Assembly (NCBI RefSeq): GCF_009857915.1
Contig: NZ_WWCM01000025.1
Location: 1-51,968, forward strand
DNA length: 51,968 bases
Source of the DNA: Duganella qianjiadongensis
GTDB lineage: Bacteria; Pseudomonadota; Gammaproteobacteria; Burkholderiales; Burkholderiaceae_D
Direction: 5' to 3'
The notes beneath the pieces are model-generated. The model did not search any database, was not told the origin of the DNA, and saw only the letters and a list, made by a program, of their open reading frames with translations. Made by a program: the position numbers and the translations under genes. Positions 51,846 through 51,968 of the stretch are shown here, piece by piece; position 1 is the stretch's first letter, and each line of letters starts with the position of its first letter.

Positions 51846-51968
51846 TCGAACAGCATCTCGATTTCCCAACGCGCCCTGTACCAATCAATCAATTCATTGA
51901 CTTCATCGAGCGAGCTGGCATGGCGATTCGTCAGCAACCGCCATTCAACTGGCTTGGTCCCTGCCGGC
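51846..51968 (-). pseudogene. IS4-family transposase fragment
   Basis: Read on the minus strand from the window edge: TKPVEWRLLTNRHASSLDEV ... WYRARWEIEMLFD. This contains the start of the IS4 signature Y(2)R(3)E(6)K: Y, R and E are present, but the K is lost because transposon 3's right end begins after LFD. The upstream part lies outside the window. Confidence 0.8.

Noticed and set aside
1..51968. A complete circular plasmid with joined window ends
   Set aside because: The right edge lies in an IS4 transposase gene and the left edge shows no continuation of it, so the window is a part of a larger replicon.

Overview
The window looks like the backbone and accessory load of a betaproteobacterial plasmid, or of a plasmid-derived island. 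The organism is probably a Burkholderiales member and perhaps Oxalobacteraceae; this is inferred from protein styles and mixed GC, and no rRNA, tRNA or housekeeping gene is present to confirm it. The plasmid evidence is direct. A Rep_3-type initiator (23854-25257) lies downstream of about nine 17-bp iterons, an AT-rich stretch and a perfect DnaA box. It is followed by a convergent parAB operon and five copies of a CTTTCACCGGTGAAAG palindrome, which are probable parS centromere sites. A tyrosine recombinase and a small conserved protein lie just before the origin, and a CoiA-like nuclease gene sits between parS copies.

Layout. 1-1.5 kb: poorly coding DNA with one hypothetical gene. 1.5-8.6 kb, minus strand: hsdM-hsdS-prrC-hsdR, a type I restriction system with an embedded PrrC-type anticodon nuclease in the gene order of the classical E. 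coli prr locus. 9.2 kb: XRE regulator. 9.9-15.5 kb: first Tn7-like module, tnsA-tnsB-tnsC-tniQ, with every junction a 4-bp ATGA overlap. 15.8-20.1 kb, minus strand: a compact module of a large serine recombinase, two ParB/RepB-like proteins, a Cys-rich protein and a small protein. 20.3-21 kb: truncated gene and IS21 relic. 21.6-29 kb: plasmid core. 29.5-31.3 kb: large tyrosine recombinase with an array of 20-bp repeats upstream.

33.3-38.5 kb holds a second Tn7/Tn5053-like transposon (TnsA-like, DDE transposase, AAA ATPase, TniQ). 38.5-46.8 kb is cargo-like: a secreted WD40 protein, a small envelope cluster (DUF2946, small membrane protein, Cys-rich outer-membrane protein, TlpA-like thioredoxin) and a 5'-truncated Rhs gene. 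The Rhs tip looks like a zinc metallopeptidase and is followed by a candidate periplasmic immunity gene. 46.84-47.2 kb is an internally deleted mini-copy of transposon 2, cut by a third Tn7-like transposon (47.2-51.85 kb) whose other end lies in an IS4-family transposase gene.

The most interesting items are the PrrC suicide nuclease cassette, the recombinase/ParB/ParB/Cys-rich module next to a Tn7-like operon, three different Tn7-like systems in 42 kb (two with TnsA-like proteins lacking the usual E-x-K), the mini-transposon, and the Rhs metallopeptidase tip with a signal-peptide-bearing immunity candidate.
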